Shown here piece by piece: positions 1-14,710 of a stretch of DNA of 64,000 bases (the first letter of the stretch is position 1; every line of letters starts with the position of its first letter). The DNA is from Pisolithus tinctorius. Lineage: Eukaryota; Basidiomycota; Agaricomycetes; Boletales; Pisolithaceae. The stretch is from the NCBI GenBank assembly GCA_024663395.1, contig JANFAH010000031.1, positions 310,001 through 374,000 on the forward strand, given 5' to 3'. A program made the position numbers and the translations under genes. The notes under the pieces are model-generated. The model was not told where the DNA came from, ran no database searches, and saw only the letters and a program-made list of their open reading frames with translations.

Positions 1-244
1 ACAATGCATGTCAGAGAGCTACACAACGAGGGGCCCAATTACATATTCCCCTGGTGGCAGATTCATCATTTGTCCAGGGGATGATAGCTCCCCTGACATT
101 TGGGAAGTTCCTGAGGTATGTGCTGATGAAAATATATTGTTGCTGTTCCCTTACTTCGCCATGGAGATGCCTGATCACTCTTCGACATTTTTACTGGATG
201 TATGTCTCCTCTGTCATATTGTTATGCACCATTTCCCCGGCTAA

Positions 245-1080
245 ACTTTAATAGTTGCCAGCAGCCGGGGTATCCATGCGCCACACAACTGGAGCTGCGG
301 AATCCGATACTTTTTGGGGTGTATCTGGTGATGTATGCCCGGCTTATCAGCAAATCAGATGCTACTCGTACTAACTGATACCAGGTTCCAGTCACAAATA
401 CCCACCAGGTACAACGTCCGAGGGAACTGGAAGGTCCCGCTGGCCAGAACACACAATCCAGGACTAAACGCTTTTTTACCAAAACACTACAAAGGCTCTC
501 CGCCCGAGGGAAAGAATCCGAAGGAATAGCTATGGCGAAGTACAAAAATGTAAGTTTCGGTTGCTGTAGCATCCCCGTTTTCCTTATTTCCAATAGCCAG
601 TCGTTGTGGCTCCAGGTACGCGCAGGAGCGTGCCCCCAAGGAGACACGTATCGGTTACGCAGGATTTCAGAACCTCAGCTATTCCAGATAGTGTAAGCGA
701 TGAGTCAGAAGTTACGCCCCGACGTACGTCCAACGAGTCTATGGTTCCGGGCTGTCTGCCGTGCCGCGCGAGTTGGTTCTTCTTTTCGTTTTTGCTGTCC
801 AAGCCAACTTGACACGTGCGAATCTGTCAGGGTGATAGTCTCAATGGTGTTACATCTCCCTCAGTCAGTGCAACATTTTCTCGGCCACCACCTTACCCCC
901 GACGTCGACATTTCCTTTTCCCTGTTTCTTATCATCACACCTCAACTCTTGTACAATCACACCGCCATCGTTGCATGGTGTTTTCTGGGCAAGAAAACAA
1001 ACCAAATTATTCCGTAGGATGATGGGTGCCTAGGTTTGGTTGATGTTGAGATATCGGATATGATGGGAAGCGCTGTCGTA
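245..1080. repeat. Dispersed repeat family R1, copy 1
   Basis: This stretch matches, in reverse orientation, the sequence at about 12230-13000, and part of it matches again at 13130-13400. Shared landmarks are the phrase reading as 'gataagc/gcttatcagcaaatcaga' near 345 and the segment near 880-1010, which pairs with 12300-12500. Several short frames exist on both strands, but none keeps an open frame between copies, so I read it as a non-coding or decayed mobile element. No transposase, reverse transcriptase or clear terminal inverted repeat is visible. The copies are diverged by many substitutions and small indels. Confidence 0.6.
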
Positions 1081-1780
1081 GGTAGTGTGGAGGCCTTTCC
1101 TGGCTTCGTAAAGTTCGCGTATCAGCCACGCACGGCCATGGCCCTTACTGAAAGTTCCTCTTCGACCCACTTGAGGTGAGTTTGGCACGTGAGTGTTCCC
1201 ATTTGTATCTGATCCCGTGCACGACCCGGAGGTGTTTCTCAGCAGGGGAGACTTTGCCGCTGAATACTATCTGACGTGGCACATCGGACCATCACACGAA
1301 AGGTTCGATCCCTTTAGGGCCAACCTCCTTGGGGAATTTCCTCGGCCTCGTCGGAAACACACATCTGCTAATGACCGACTGTTGGGTGGAGATAGTTTTC
1401 CTGTCTGTAAGGTTAGTGGGCACTTCCCAACGCGAGATCATGACACGATTTGCCTCGATGTCCGGCAAAGTTCGTATTTCACGGTATTTTGACTTCAGTC
1501 GGTAAGTTTATTTACAGTGCTGCGGTGTTAAATCGAGAGGAATTTGGGTCGCCCAGGCCCTCATCACATATACTGCGGATTCGGGCCCCCTGCGGCCTTA
1601 TGAATGTGTGCATGTGCTCTTGCTTGCGAACAGTGCCTGCCAATGCTATGGCGGTACTTGTTTGGGACCCGCCCTACTGTTGGTATGTACTAACCCATGC
1701 TGGTTTAACTCGTCTTGGTCCATCAACTCGTGTTTCTACAACCCTGCTGGCAATGAATACTCTTCCAGCTTGGCTGCTGC
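1081..1780. other. No gene recognised
   Basis: A short frame starts at 1193 on the plus strand (about 99 codons), but it shows no recognisable domain, no splice-supported extension and no copy elsewhere in the window. I see nothing else here. Confidence 0.4.
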
Positions 1781-2265
1781 TTGGGTAGGCGACATCCTCA
1801 TGCTTTAGGAGTGCAGTAAACTAAGAACAGCGTGTTATGCACTTCAGCCCTGATTTTGGCTAATATCAATAATGCCGGAGATCGCAGGCTACAAATACAT
1901 GCCGTGGCCCTGACCAAAGTACACCACCAGATGCCCTTATCCAAGCCCTCCCACCAGACGTCCAATAACTTCACAAAATTCAAGGTGCATTTGTAAATAT
2001 GCAATGGCGTTCGGTAGAAGGAAATACCAACCTTTTGTGACCTACTCGCTCGGGTAGGCGAACATCTTATGCTTTGGGACGTAAAATAACTGACAACATT
2101 AGTGTCCACATGTTTTATGGTGTGCACTTCCCTCTCTCTGACTAAGTTGCGCACTATCAGGTTGTCTATACCCGAACCCTCCCACTCCTTACGAAACAAT
2201 TCGGTACGCATGCAACAACTTCACTAAAATCCAGGAACATTTATGAACACACAGATACCCTTCCG
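1781..2265. repeat. Diverged tandem duplication, unit about 255 bp
   Basis: The block beginning 'gggtaggcgac' near 1785 recurs as 'gggtaggcgaac' near 2053. Both are followed by matching stretches: a 'gtgcactt'-type phrase, a 'ccctcccac' phrase and 'aacttcac(t)aaaat'. The two units differ by many substitutions, so the duplication is old. No coding function is apparent. Confidence 0.55.
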
Positions 2266-2452
2266 TCTATCGGAAATATCACCACTATACATTACTTTGC
2301 ATCACACCTACATACATAGACGTCTTCCTAGATCGTACACATAAAGTCGCAGCCCTACGCCGCGTTTTGTCCCGGGAAGGTGCTTCCTTCCCTAGTATGT
2401 TTTGAGAGTTCGCGTTCCGGGGTAGCTGGGATGCCCAACAAAACAAAGACGC

Positions 2453-4401
<1,949 letters not shown>

Positions 4402-4845
4402 TGCGACAAAGTTTTTATGGAGTCGGATTGTAATATGATCAGGTACACTGGCGGAGGGGTTAGGAACTGTTGATGTTGACGGGTCTTTAAGGATTGAGTG
4501 AATTGACTCGAGTCAGACAAAAATTTGCGTGCAGAGTGGCGCTGGGCGCCTGGTGTGATGTCGCTTCTCGGCCGATCGGACTCAGCTGCCTGCTGTCTCC
4601 AAGCTCCAAGCACCGTGGGTCTACATTTCACTGTGATGTTCCTTGGTTGGTCGGATATGTATTACACTTTTGTACATCAGAAACATGCTCAGTTCATTTT
4701 GGTACCTAAAGCGCAAGCAAGCGACTACCGAACGAAGGTATCGTATGCGACCATAGACTCAGGTGTAATCGAAAACCGACATTTGAGTGCTGCTCCACAT
4801 CGCTCCAACTAGTAAGATGTATCGCGTCAGGATTCAGGTGGTGGT
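4402..4845. other. Upstream region of the homocitrate synthase gene; no gene seen
   Basis: This is presumed promoter and 5' leader for the minus-strand gene ending its first exon at 4401. No convincing TATA box or coding exon is visible. Confidence 0.35.
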
Positions 4846-5625
4846 CCGCAAAAGCGTCAAACTTTGCTCAACACATACTCTCCGAAAAGCGCGTGGTCGT
4901 TTGCGAACGCAAGGGCAGAGGAAGCGGATGAGGTGTACTGTTTCCCGTTGAGAGGGCCATTAACGAACCGCAATGTAGTCGAGGTGAACGCCGACGGTAA
5001 AGAATTTATGGAAACAACTTGCTCATGAGCGTGACCGCACGGTAAGTAAACCATTTGTGTTTTCAGTCATGACACGAAATGCAGCGCGGCGACATGGGTC
5101 GCTACGCATAACATGGTGAAGACTCCATATTACCTTCTTGTGTTCCTATCGCACTAGATCAACGATGGTCGGATAAAACCGTGGTTGTCACTCACGTCTT
5201 TACGTTCGGCAGCAGCGTCGCCCTTTTTGAACTCGAACGAGATGGCAATATCGTACCATCAATCGGGATCAGAGTTTTTGGTGTTCTCCTTGGCCTGCTG
5301 TCAGTCAATACTCTTCTTCTCCACTAGCAGCAGGTATGCATGCGGGCGAGTGGCATTGGACAAATCGGAGAGACGATGACAGGGGCCATGATGCAAATCT
5401 AAGAGTTGCTGGAGTACTGGTGAGTTTGCCAGCCTCGTGCGCGACTTCGTCAAAAGCCTTCGAAAGGGGTTCAAACACTTCCCCCTCAGATACATCAAAA
5501 GCTTTAGCTCCTTATGTGCAGTCCACCCTAAGTCTCGGGACCAAACCTGAGCACCCTCCAGCGAAGTTTTGATTTTGGCGACGTTGATCTGCCCACGAAG
5601 GGATGGCATGGCCACAGACTTGAAA
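4846..5625 (-). pseudogene. Degenerate FunK1-like (fungal protein kinase) N-terminal fragment
   Basis: Read on the minus strand, broken frames give pieces such as RPHAYLLLVEKKSID, then a frame change, then WYDIAISFEFKKGDAAAER. These resemble the conserved N-terminal portion of basidiomycete FunK1-type kinases, where a 'LLLVEKK...W.DI.VSFEFKK' stretch precedes the kinase core. A stop and frame changes interrupt the reading near 5265-5300, and no kinase catalytic motifs follow downstream. The segment at 4857-5054 (about 65 codons) is of unknown relation. The family assignment is from memory and moderate at best. Confidence 0.35.
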
Positions 5626-7390
5626 CACTCAAGTGATATTTAAGGGATTTTACCGATAACACGTCAGGACAGCCGCCTTACCGAGAGCGAGGTCCTCCAA
5701 ACGGTAACCCACTACCGTCATCTCTTTCAGTTTGGTTAGAGTTTCAGATCTGGTGAGCTCCTTTGGCAGCTGCGTTACTTGTCCTTCCGTGTCCATAGTT
5801 AAACCACAGAAGCACGTGGAGCATGTTCAGTAAGCCCTTAATATGTTCCTTCCGATCGATTGTAGCACTCCGTTTAGTTACTCTCGGGGATGATATGGCC
5901 TCTATTAGTAGCTCTGCCGCGGTCCACCTACGTACCATGAGGGAGACGATACTCGAGTGCAAAAAAAGAAACATCAGCTAAGAAGAGAGATTGAATATGA
6001 TGATACGGAGACCTACCGCGGATAAGCGTCGGGAATGACGATGTTCTCCGGTAGGGAAGACTTGAGGCATGCAGGCCGTTAAGGATGTCATGGAACAAGA
6101 TCCCCCAAGTGGCAGCATAGACGATCATTCGGTCTCCAGAATGACCGCCAATGATTCGAGGAAGCGATTTTCTGTTTCTCCAGCTGGTGTCTTTTACCTG
6201 CAAAATTACGTTGGGCCGATTGGAATGGCGAACACTCGTGGAGCTTAAATAGTCTTCGGACCCCGAAGTGTACGGTGGATGAGGACATCGAGCGCGGTCG
6301 TGGCAAGGAGCAGCATCACCACTTCAGCGAGTATTCCATGTTATGGAGAATATACTGGCGTTCAAGACTTGGGTGCGTGGTTGCGTAGGATATCACCTGC
6401 ACGTTGTTCCTAGAGATCGTCACGTCCGGTCTCGATCGGGAAACGACGCATTCGAACCAGTGAACCAATCATGACCTGGCACTTCAATTATGTGAAGCGG
6501 AAGCAAGGACAAGAGGGATCATCGATTCGCCATCTGCTCCTGACTACTTGTTACCAACAACCAATAGAGCTGTTTACACAAGTTAGTGCCTACTTGCAAC
6601 TGCCTGCGGCGACTCACCCTCTTCACAAGTGAGTTACATGTAGCAGTTGCACTCCTTGGTATGAGATTTTAACGTGCAGTCCTCGGCACCAAATAGCGCA
6701 AAGGGGCCAAGCACACGATACCTCCAGGATCGAGGTATGACGGTGAGCTAGCGGCTCCGGTAGCGCGACCAGAACACTCCGCAGTTTCGAACTTCGGCAA
6801 TTGACAACATGTGTATTTATTCAGGTTCTCGCCCTACGAAGGATCTTCAGTCCTACACTCGGTGATAATTCAATTTTCTAGAAATTTAGGTACACCCACA
6901 CTGCATTCCACAACTGACTTCAGGAATCTCTGCCTTGGGTGCCTAAATGCCGCACTGTTGGGTTAATTTCCTTGTCGGCGAGTATACCGCGGTTTTAAAA
7001 GGTCTCCTTCAACTACCTGTTCTCGTCACCGGTGTCGTTCTCTGTTTGGGGTTTCGCAGAGCAGGTGCAAACCTCCGAGGCCCTGTGTCATGTGTGGTTC
7101 GACTAAGTGATTCAAACAAGGTGCCCAGGTGCCGTGACTAGGCATCTATCCGAGGAGACATGAATTTCTCCAAGGACTTGTCCACAAGTGGACCCACAAC
7201 AGCAAATACATGCCAAACAAACCGTGGATACACAATTGAGCGCAAAGGGTATGCCTTGTTTTCTAAATTACAGCAAGCCCTTCTATGCAGCGCAGCCATG
7301 CATGCATTTTTACGCTTACTAGTCTGCCGCAGGAACGCGTCTTTGTATCCTGAAGTCAGCGTGTAATTTAGCCTTACGCAACCGCTGATC
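5626..7390. other. No gene recognised
   Basis: Several frames of 60-100 codons lie on the minus strand at 5744-6306 (one reads SGDRMIVYAATWGILFHD) and one at 7138-7446. None shows a domain I can name or a splice-consistent extension. This may be the remains of a gene. Confidence 0.35.
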
Positions 7391-7397
7391 CTGGGAG

Positions 7398-7404
7398 TTA
7401 TAAA
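7398..7404 (+). promoter_or_regulatory. TATA-like box
   Basis: TTATAAA lies about 41-47 bp upstream of the WD40 gene's ATG at 7445. This supports 7445 as the real start with a short leader. Confidence 0.45.
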
Positions 7405-7444
7405 TTTCGCCGTCAGCGATACATCTTCCATCTTCCACCTCCCC

Positions 7445-8976
7445 ATGCCGAACGGACGACCGCAACCTTCCCCAGGGATCAGCCCCGCACATAAATTTTT
7501 CTATCTAACGTATTCACCTTCTGGGTCCCGCATTGTTGGCGGAAACGTGGAGGGAGAACTTTACGTCTGGGATGCACCTTCCGGTAATCTTGTTCTGGGT
7601 CCCCTTAAAGGTCACTCGGAGGAAAGTACGATATCCCACATCTGCTTCTTCTCTGAGGAAATATTTCTCACTGCCTCCACCGACGCTACCGTTCGTCAAT
7701 GGAATTCAAGGACGGGGGAGCTCATCGGAAAGGCTTTCACTGGCCATGACGAAGCAGTTTGCGAGACAGCTTGTCTTGTAGACAAGAAGATCGTTGGCAG
7801 CGTAGCGCGGTATGGTCAACTATTGACCTGGCACATGGACACATTGGAGATTTTTAGGGAGATGCGCGTTATAATAGGCTCTAACCAAGCAGTCGCCTTT
7901 TCCCGGGACGGAACCAGGTTGGTTGCAACTCACCGTGACGCGATGCGCATCTATGACGTGGAGAATTGCCAGCAACTTGTTGAAGTCAACCTAGAATCAC
8001 GAATGATACCCTTGTTGTTAACGGTTGCATTTGCTCCAGACTCAAGGTCGATCTACTTCTCCAGTGGTGGGGCCATGGTGATCTGGAATATCGAGAAGGA
8101 GGATTTCGAGGATGAAGTCTTTGTAGGTTCTGATGGAATAGCTATGATTAGTCGGTGCTCTCCAGACGGCAAGTTGGTTGCCACCTCCTACGATGATGGC
8201 AAGACGTATGTCTGGTCAACTGCTTCTCGGGAAGTCATCAAAATATTTGACGACAACGGCCCGTTCGTATTTTCTTCTGACGGTTGTTATTTTACACACC
8301 TGTTACGCGGCACAAAACTCGCTATAAATGATGTGAAGAAGGTAAGCTCGTCTTCTATGATCTCCACACATCCACTTGCTGAAGACTAGAAAGTACCTGC
8401 CCTTGGACCCTTCGTCCTGGATGGATGTAAGTATTGGGTTTAGTTTTCTATCTTTCGCGTTTAAAGCGCCAATTCTACAGCAGCCGGCAACGAGCCAGGT
8501 GGTGGATGCAGAGAAGGAGCGACTAGACGCTGTTTCGCGGAGTGATTTCTTCCATACGGAAAGGGAGGACCCAGTACGTATGAATTATACCACAGTAGTT
8601 CACCCTTTCCGATCATCAACTGCATTATAGGACTTCATACCGGAACCTCCAGTTCGGAGGCTCGAAAAGAACCCTTCATCGCCAAGCTCTGATTTCAAGA
8701 CTCGGGGAACAGGCCTGATGTCCAAACTCTTTCGGCGACACACACGCTCACGAAGTGCCCAAGAAAGCGACCAGGTTTCATTGGAGATCGTGTACACTGC
8801 ACGTGATAAGAGGGTGTGTACTTAAAATTACGCTTCCCCGTTGATGTGGATTCGATCGACTTATACAGCCTTTGATCGTCGCAAGTCGAAACGATACACG
8901 GACACAAGAACGAAGCAACGTAGATACCACACTAGATCGGGTAGGTTGCTCTGGGATGCTTTTTATAGATATCTGA
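7445..8976 (+). CDS. WD40-repeat beta-propeller protein
   Basis: Probably a scaffold protein; the partner is unknown. The model is join(7445..8341, 8390..8426, 8467..8573, 8631..8813, 8869..8976), 443 residues. About seven WD-type blades fill residues 17-300, with blade ends such as GELYVWDAPSG, ATVRQWNSRTG and KTYVWSTASRE. These diverge from one another, unlike the near-identical repeats of fungal NLR propellers. Residues 300-443 form a tail rich in basic and polar residues, with conserved-looking pieces FFHTERE and EIVYTARDK. The exon-intron layout of the tail is repeated at 16078-16722, where the same frame and splice sites are kept, which supports the model. A TATA-like box lies just upstream. 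The final exon is the least certain. Confidence 0.75.
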
Positions 8977-9950
8977 CGGGGGCGATAGCGTGACACCACT
9001 TGGACTATAACATCCAGCTCTCCGTCTGTAGCTGATGAGGGGGACGCGCAGGCTATTGAGGGTGAACACCATGGCTGTTGTTATGCGTGCTGTTTCAAAC
9101 GTGAATTATTTCGGTTTCCATTGTTGCCTTCGGTTGCTGACAACAGGCAACAGTGTGTTAAACCAATCAAATCTACACATGCACCCGATGATCAGATATT
9201 ATAATCCCATCTCGGTATGACGTCCTTCCGCGCATAGACTACGCTATACTTCACGTACCTACATGACGATTCATGGTGCTTCAAGGTCTATTTTCCGCTC
9301 TGCATTTCATTGGCTGTCGAGTGTTGCTTTCGTTACTTGCAGTTCATGCTATCTACAACTATACCCCCTGATGTGTCCATAATAACGTTTTTGTAGAGCA
9401 AGTACGTACCCATGGCTACTAGAATGTGATGTCACGTCTTTCTAAATTTCCTCTTTAAACGCATGAATCCACGCACAGGATGTCCCATGACAATAATGAT
9501 GGCACCCGCGAGTGTGCACGAACACGAAGAGGGCGGTTCAGATGTCATGGCGACACAGCTATCTCAGGCACAGGCTATCCTCTACATATGATGTATTGAA
9601 TCAACGTTTCATAGCCTGCCAGCTTCATTGATGGCCCACCTCAGGACTTGCATCGCCTCGTATGTCCGGTCGGTTTCCAAATGAGGCAACTGAGTATGTT
9701 CAACGCATGCGCTGGTTCTGACAACCGCAAACAATGATCATCCCCAGCTGATGCATCCTGTGCAAGGCCCACCTTGAGTTGTCCAACAATATTGCTTGGA
9801 TTGATGGCAACAGTCGTTTATGGGGCTGAGCATATTTCCAATGCACGCAGGAAAACGAGTATTTGAACCCCCGACGCGTCCATCCATGGTTCTCCAGCAA
9901 GTCTCACCTTTCCGCTGTTTCATTTATCAACTTTCCTCTACCCAAGTCCT
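8977..9950. repeat. Non-coding part of duplicated segment A
   Basis: No gene is seen. The sequence from about 8990 to 9490 aligns with 16720-17200 in direct orientation with many point differences (for example 'gagcaagtacgta' near 9398 and 17115). It separates the WD40 gene from the EthD gene. Confidence 0.7.
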
Positions 9951-10040
9951 GTGAGTGAACTCTCCTATTTCACTCTTCTGAGTCGCAACACTCACGGACA
10001 TTCATACACATCAATAGCTTCTTTTTTTCGACGAGCCATA

Positions 10041-10486
10041 ATGTCTCTCCGTACCGATCGCGTTCGCATCACCGGCAGCTTCAAGCGCAAGGAGGGTGTC
10101 TCCAAGGAAGATTTCGATAACTTCTGGCTCAACGAACACCCGAAGCTTTTCAACTCTCTTGACGTCGTCAAGAAGAACATCCTCAAGTATGAGCAGGTGA
10201 GAACGCGCTCGACATGGCTCGATTAATCAACATGGAACTGATGGCTTTGGGACCCCCTACACAGGCTCACGCCAATGAGGTTGTTTCCAAGGCTCTCGCC
10301 GATTCCGGTCTCAATGTCGCGCCATTCGACGCGATGGCTATCTTCGAGGCCTCCACGTTCGAGGCCCTTATGGAGGTCTTCAAGAGCGACGAATACCGCA
10401 AGACTGTCGGTGCCGAGTCCATCAAGTACTTCGAGCGTGGCGGTCAGATGTTTGCTGCTAACTTCGCAACTATCACAGACAACTAA
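10041..10486 (+). CDS. EthD-domain (dimeric alpha+beta barrel) protein
   Basis: The model is join(10041..10196, 10265..10486), 125 residues, typical for single-domain EthD proteins. The N terminus RTDRVRITGSFKRKEGVS and the following FDNFWLNEHPKLF match the start of the EthD barrel. GLNVAPFDAMAIFE and MEVFKSDEY match its second half. The intron is 68 bp, GTGAGA...ACAG. EthD proteins are small cytosolic dimers found near oxidative catabolism genes in bacteria; in fungi their reaction is mostly unknown, so no substrate is claimed. The leader upstream of the ATG is pyrimidine-rich. A second copy of this gene has been deleted from the duplicated segment at 17.2 kb, leaving only 3' sequence. Confidence 0.9.
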
Positions 10487-10745
10487 GGTAAGTGAATCCC
10501 AAGTTCGCGCATGCGCTTTCTGGCTAAACGAGCGCAGTCAGTCACGACACTTTCAATTAAAGCTCCTTGTTGTAAATTAACCATTAAATATGACGCACGA
10601 TAAATATCATCGTTGGCTTAAACATGCCTGACCGTAAGTCGGGGGCATTAGATGGTGGTGAAGGCGCCACGTCACAACACAGGCAACATAAGATTTCAAC
10701 TTGCACACTTGCTGAAAACAAGGGTTATATTCTCGGATATCTGTC
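10487..10745. repeat. Spacer of duplicated segment A
   Basis: Non-coding; it aligns with 17255-17430 ('gacgcacgataaat' near 10591 and 17270, 'taaacatgcctgaccg' near 10619 and 17296). It lies between the convergent EthD gene and the aminopeptidase pseudogene. Confidence 0.65.
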
Positions 10746-10750
10746 TAATC

Positions 10751-11590
10751 ATGCCTGATCCGTTGACAAGCGCCTCGTATATTCCACCAAAGCCCTGGTA
10801 AAGATCGCTGCTCTTTCAGCTGCGAATGTACAACGAGATCAGCAACTGACGCCAAACAAAAAACCAAATATAGAGCCCACCTCCATTGTTCCAGGACGCG
10901 CCTGTTGCACGGTCGGCTTAAAGCCATCTTTGGGTTCAATACATCGACGAAAGATTTCAGAAAAAACACTGCAGTGCACGAGCCAGCTGGCTTACTACCA
11001 GTCTACAGCGCAAGTTCTCAGGGCAACTACGAGAACTGTATGGCATACGTTGCATAGATCAGCGTTGGATGAATAAATTTGTGGTCCGTAGTCTCATCGA
11101 GTGGCATACGTCAGAAACGGTCGTATTCTGTTTCTCCCTCTGCGCTCGACTTCTCCCAAAGCTTACCTGGTGTTTGTACCAATGGAAAGTATAAAGGGGA
11201 GCGACGCCAACGACGTTGGTCCTTTGTGGGAGAAGGTATAGCGAAGGGTATATGCCCAGAGAGGGAGTTTCAGTCGAGCGATCGCTAAGATCGAGGAGAG
11301 AACAGCGCAGCACCACTTGCAAGGTATCAGAATCCAACTCACCTGCAGCATGCCACGCCTCTTACCCATGTCACCTTGCATGAGCTTCATTCCCTGCGGA
11401 CATGGTCACGCTATTAGGCAAGTACAATTTTCACTAAGCACTTACTGAGCAGGGCTTCAAGGAGATGCCTCCTGAATATTGGGTATTGGGGCACCCTGCG
11501 TTATCTAGGTCGAGAATGTGCAACAAATGGAGGGTTACATCTCGAGAAATTTGGCAGATTCATCGGTGTCCTTGTTACCGAGTTAGTACC
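10751..11590 (-). pseudogene. Broken duplicate of the leucine aminopeptidase gene
   Basis: It aligns in direct orientation with 17431-18870, the 3' two thirds of the intact M17 aminopeptidase gene. Recognisable pieces on the minus strand are the C-terminal exon (ALVKY...), FLKSFVD with a following frameshift (LNPKMA instead of IEPKDG), and the exon-8 phrase GMKLM. An internal deletion joins the intron upstream of exon 14 to exon 10 at the sequence AAAGGGG (11193-11199), removing most of exon 10 and exons 11-13. The part encoding residues before about 220 is absent. Frameshifts and missing metal-ligand exons rule out a working enzyme. Confidence 0.85.
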
Positions 11591-12225
11591 ACCCATCCAA
11601 ACCATGCTGCAGCATTCCCAGCCAAGCGGGAGTTGGTCGTACTCGTCTGTGTATACCGCTTGCAAGTATGGGGCATCATTGACATTCAACGGTGTAACTA
11701 GGATGGGAGACAAAGAATTGTCAGTAGTCACTACTACCTGCTTGACGCGGCCAACGAAGTTCGCAGTGTCAGGGTACGAATGTTCGATCGGAACATGCTA
11801 CATCGGAAGGGTGACATTTGGCAGTGACCCTGCAAACAAGGTGATTGACACCCTAAACCAACTTGCCAGCCAACGTCGTAAAATAACCTCGAGACCCTGA
11901 AGAGCATCCCACTCTGGAATGCTGTTCTTCCGAACAACGAGGCAAAAGCATGTTTCGAAAGTTGAATCTCGTTCCTTGTCGGGTTTTCAATTATTGTCAA
12001 GTGTTTGTCTACACTGCAGCGGCCCTAAAAAAATCCCCGAACTTTTGACGCTGAAGATCGATCTGGCCTGTCGTGCGATCGTGCAATGGTCCACGCCAGA
12101 ATCTCGATCCCAGAACGCCATCGAATACAAACAAGGAGACTCACATATCAGATTCACCCACAAGTACTAGGTCTACGCTCGAACCCTCACTAAGGTGTGG
12201 GGTAGCCGAAAAAGGCCTTCAAACT
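11591..12225. other. No gene recognised
   Basis: The sequence is no longer alignable to the aminopeptidase copy after about 11590. Short frames overlap on both strands without recognisable domains. Confidence 0.35.
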
Positions 12226-13000
12226 ACCTACAACAGAGCCTTCCCATCATATCCGGTAACTGAAACCTATGTGCCCAGCAGCCTACGACAGTAATCTGCT
12301 TTATCCCCTCGTCCAGAAAACAATATGCAATGACGATGGTATTATTATACAAGATGAGGCCCGGAAAAAACCTGAATGAGCAAGGAAAGGGCAAGGGAAC
12401 GCTGACATTGGGGAAAGGTGCTGGCGTGCGGTGATAGTGATTTATTACAAGCAGGCCAAGCTGCACTACGTAAGGGAAATGTACCACCATTGCGACTAGT
12501 ATATTTACATCCGTCAAGTTTACTTGGACAGAGAAAACTAGCTATACAACGTAGTGAACAGCCCGGAACGCCAGATTCAACGAACATACGCAATCTAAAA
12601 TGTCTGGTGTCCTGAAATCCTGCATAGTTGTTATGTGTTTCGTTTGAGGTGTTCCCCTCCGTGTCCTTGAAGCTACGACTGGCTGTCGGCAATGGGAAAA
12701 TATAGATGTTACAACAACCATTCCCAGGCGGAGAGCCTTTGTAGGGTTTCGGAAAAGAAGCCCCTAGTCCTGGATGGTGTGTTCCGGTCAGGGGGACCTT
12801 CCAGCCTCCTTGGGCAATGTACGTACCGGTATTCGGGACTGAAACCCGGTATCGGTTAGTACAAATAGATCTGATTTACTGATAAGCTGGGCGTTCATCA
12901 TCAAATACACCCTGAAAAGCATCGGATTCCCATCAGGTCCAGCAGTATACATGGATATAGCTTTACATAGCTTTACAATGTTAAATAAAGCCATTATGAT
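12226..13000. repeat. Dispersed repeat family R1, copy 2 (inverted)
   Basis: The reverse complement of this block matches 245-1080, so the two form a widely spaced inverted pair about 11 kb apart. The match is interrupted by small indels. No mobile-element protein is recognisable. Confidence 0.6.
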
Positions 13001-13129
13001 GGTGGACCCAAGCATGGCTAATGGAAAGTCAAGGTAAAAGGCCAGCAGATGGCCCGTGGACCCGGCTGGCTGTACAGTGCGTGAATCGTAGCCGCACACC
13101 CTAAAACCACGACTAGTTGTTAGAAGCAA

Positions 13130-13400
13130 GGAAAACGCAGATGCTTACGACAACAACCAAGGTGTGCTTTTTTGTACTCCGCCGCGGCTATTACCCAATG
13201 TTTTGGAAAGGAAGCTTCGAATCCTGAATAGTGTGTTCCGGTCAGGATGACCCTTCAGCCTCTTTTGACGCCGTACGTGTTATGTATTCGTAATTGGAAG
13301 CTGGGATCAGTTATATGAGTAACATCTGATTTACTGATAAACCGGACGTACCTCGCCAGATACACCCCAAGAAGCATTGCGTTGTAGCTCCGGCTATGCG
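13130..13400. repeat. Dispersed repeat family R1, copy 3 (partial, tandem to copy 2)
   Basis: The phrases 'tgtgttccggtcagg' and 'catctgatttactgataa' recur here in the same order as at 12780-12890. The third copy is therefore a partial tandem repeat of the second. Confidence 0.6.
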
Positions 13401-14705
13401 GTGCACGGATACGGCGACAACGCACAGCTAGTTAATCTGACTGGAGAGCCGCCATCAGCGTTTCAACAGTGTAGCAAGAAAGCGTACATTCAGTAACAAT
13501 GTCGAAGAGTGATGAGGCATCTCCACGACGGAATGAGGAAACGGCAACAACATATTTTCATTAACATATATCAGTGGAACTGTCTAACTGTCAAGGAAAA
13601 CGTTATCGCTGGGGCAGACAATGAGAGTGCCACCAGGCAAATATGTGAAGGCCTAGTGGCATCCCTTCCAAACCGAGCCCCAAACTTGCCACAGGTGTAA
13701 AATTGTAGTGACGAATAAGCACATTCAGAAATTTCTCTCATGACTTCACATTTTATGCATGAAATAAGAGCGTGCTAGTCAATCACCGCCAGTGCCGCCT
13801 GTCTTGGTGCACTCGTTTTTGTGAAGTTTCCCGAACGTGATGTCATTGCTGGTATCATCACTGCAATTTTTCGCTGGTGGCAAGTGGTAGAAGGGATGCC
13901 ATCGGGTCTTTGCCCGCATGGTAGGCAAAAATAGTATAAGGCCTCCCGCAAGGCCGGTTCGGCCAAGTTGACTGACGGGCACACATGCACGTTTAACTTG
14001 CTCCAAGTGGCACGGAAGCCCACGCGTTACGTGTCCATGGACAAGCCACTAGGGGTCAGTCAGTTGCACCATTTCATTTGCCGGATGCATTTGGCAAATG
14101 AAGTGCGACTGTTTGGACTGGAGTCACCTGAACAGACGTCGTCAGCGCGCGCGAGACAGGAAGGTCGAGAGAGATTTGAAGTGGATGAGGACTCTGCAGA
14201 ATGCCGAGGGAGGGGCGGTGCAAGAATTCCTAGCGGAGAAGGTTCCGTCTGTGTCGTTGGGGGTGCCATCATCAAGGTCATCAGATAAATATACTAATAT
14301 ATACTCCTTGCGATGGCGACTAATAGTACTGATCACATCATTGATGTTGTATCGACCCTCCCAGGAGGGGTTGCGGGTGTGAGGTCCTGTCCCCTTTCCA
14401 CAGACTGGTGGCATTGGAGCAGTGCGAGAGAGCCCCACGAGCAATGAGCTGAGCTCGAAGGCAAGCTGTAGGATGATCTATCAGCTGAACATGTCCATGT
14501 CCGTGTGTAGGCAGCTATCCCCTGGGTGTGAAAAACGCTCTAAGCTACGTCAGGCTTAGTCAGGCAGAGTTCGTTATTTTGGCACCTTCCCTGACTTTTA
14601 AGCTTGAACTTCTTTCATTTCCGCAACTCAATAGGGCGACTGCCCACGTGAAACGCAGTGCGTGCCAGTAACCTTTAAGTGTAAGAAGAACTAGCATTAT
14701 GGTCA
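13401..14705. other. No gene recognised
   Basis: Overlapping frames of 60-106 codons exist on both strands near 13775-14440. None has a domain, splice-supported neighbours or a copy elsewhere. Confidence 0.35.
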
Positions 14706-14710
14706 TGGCA

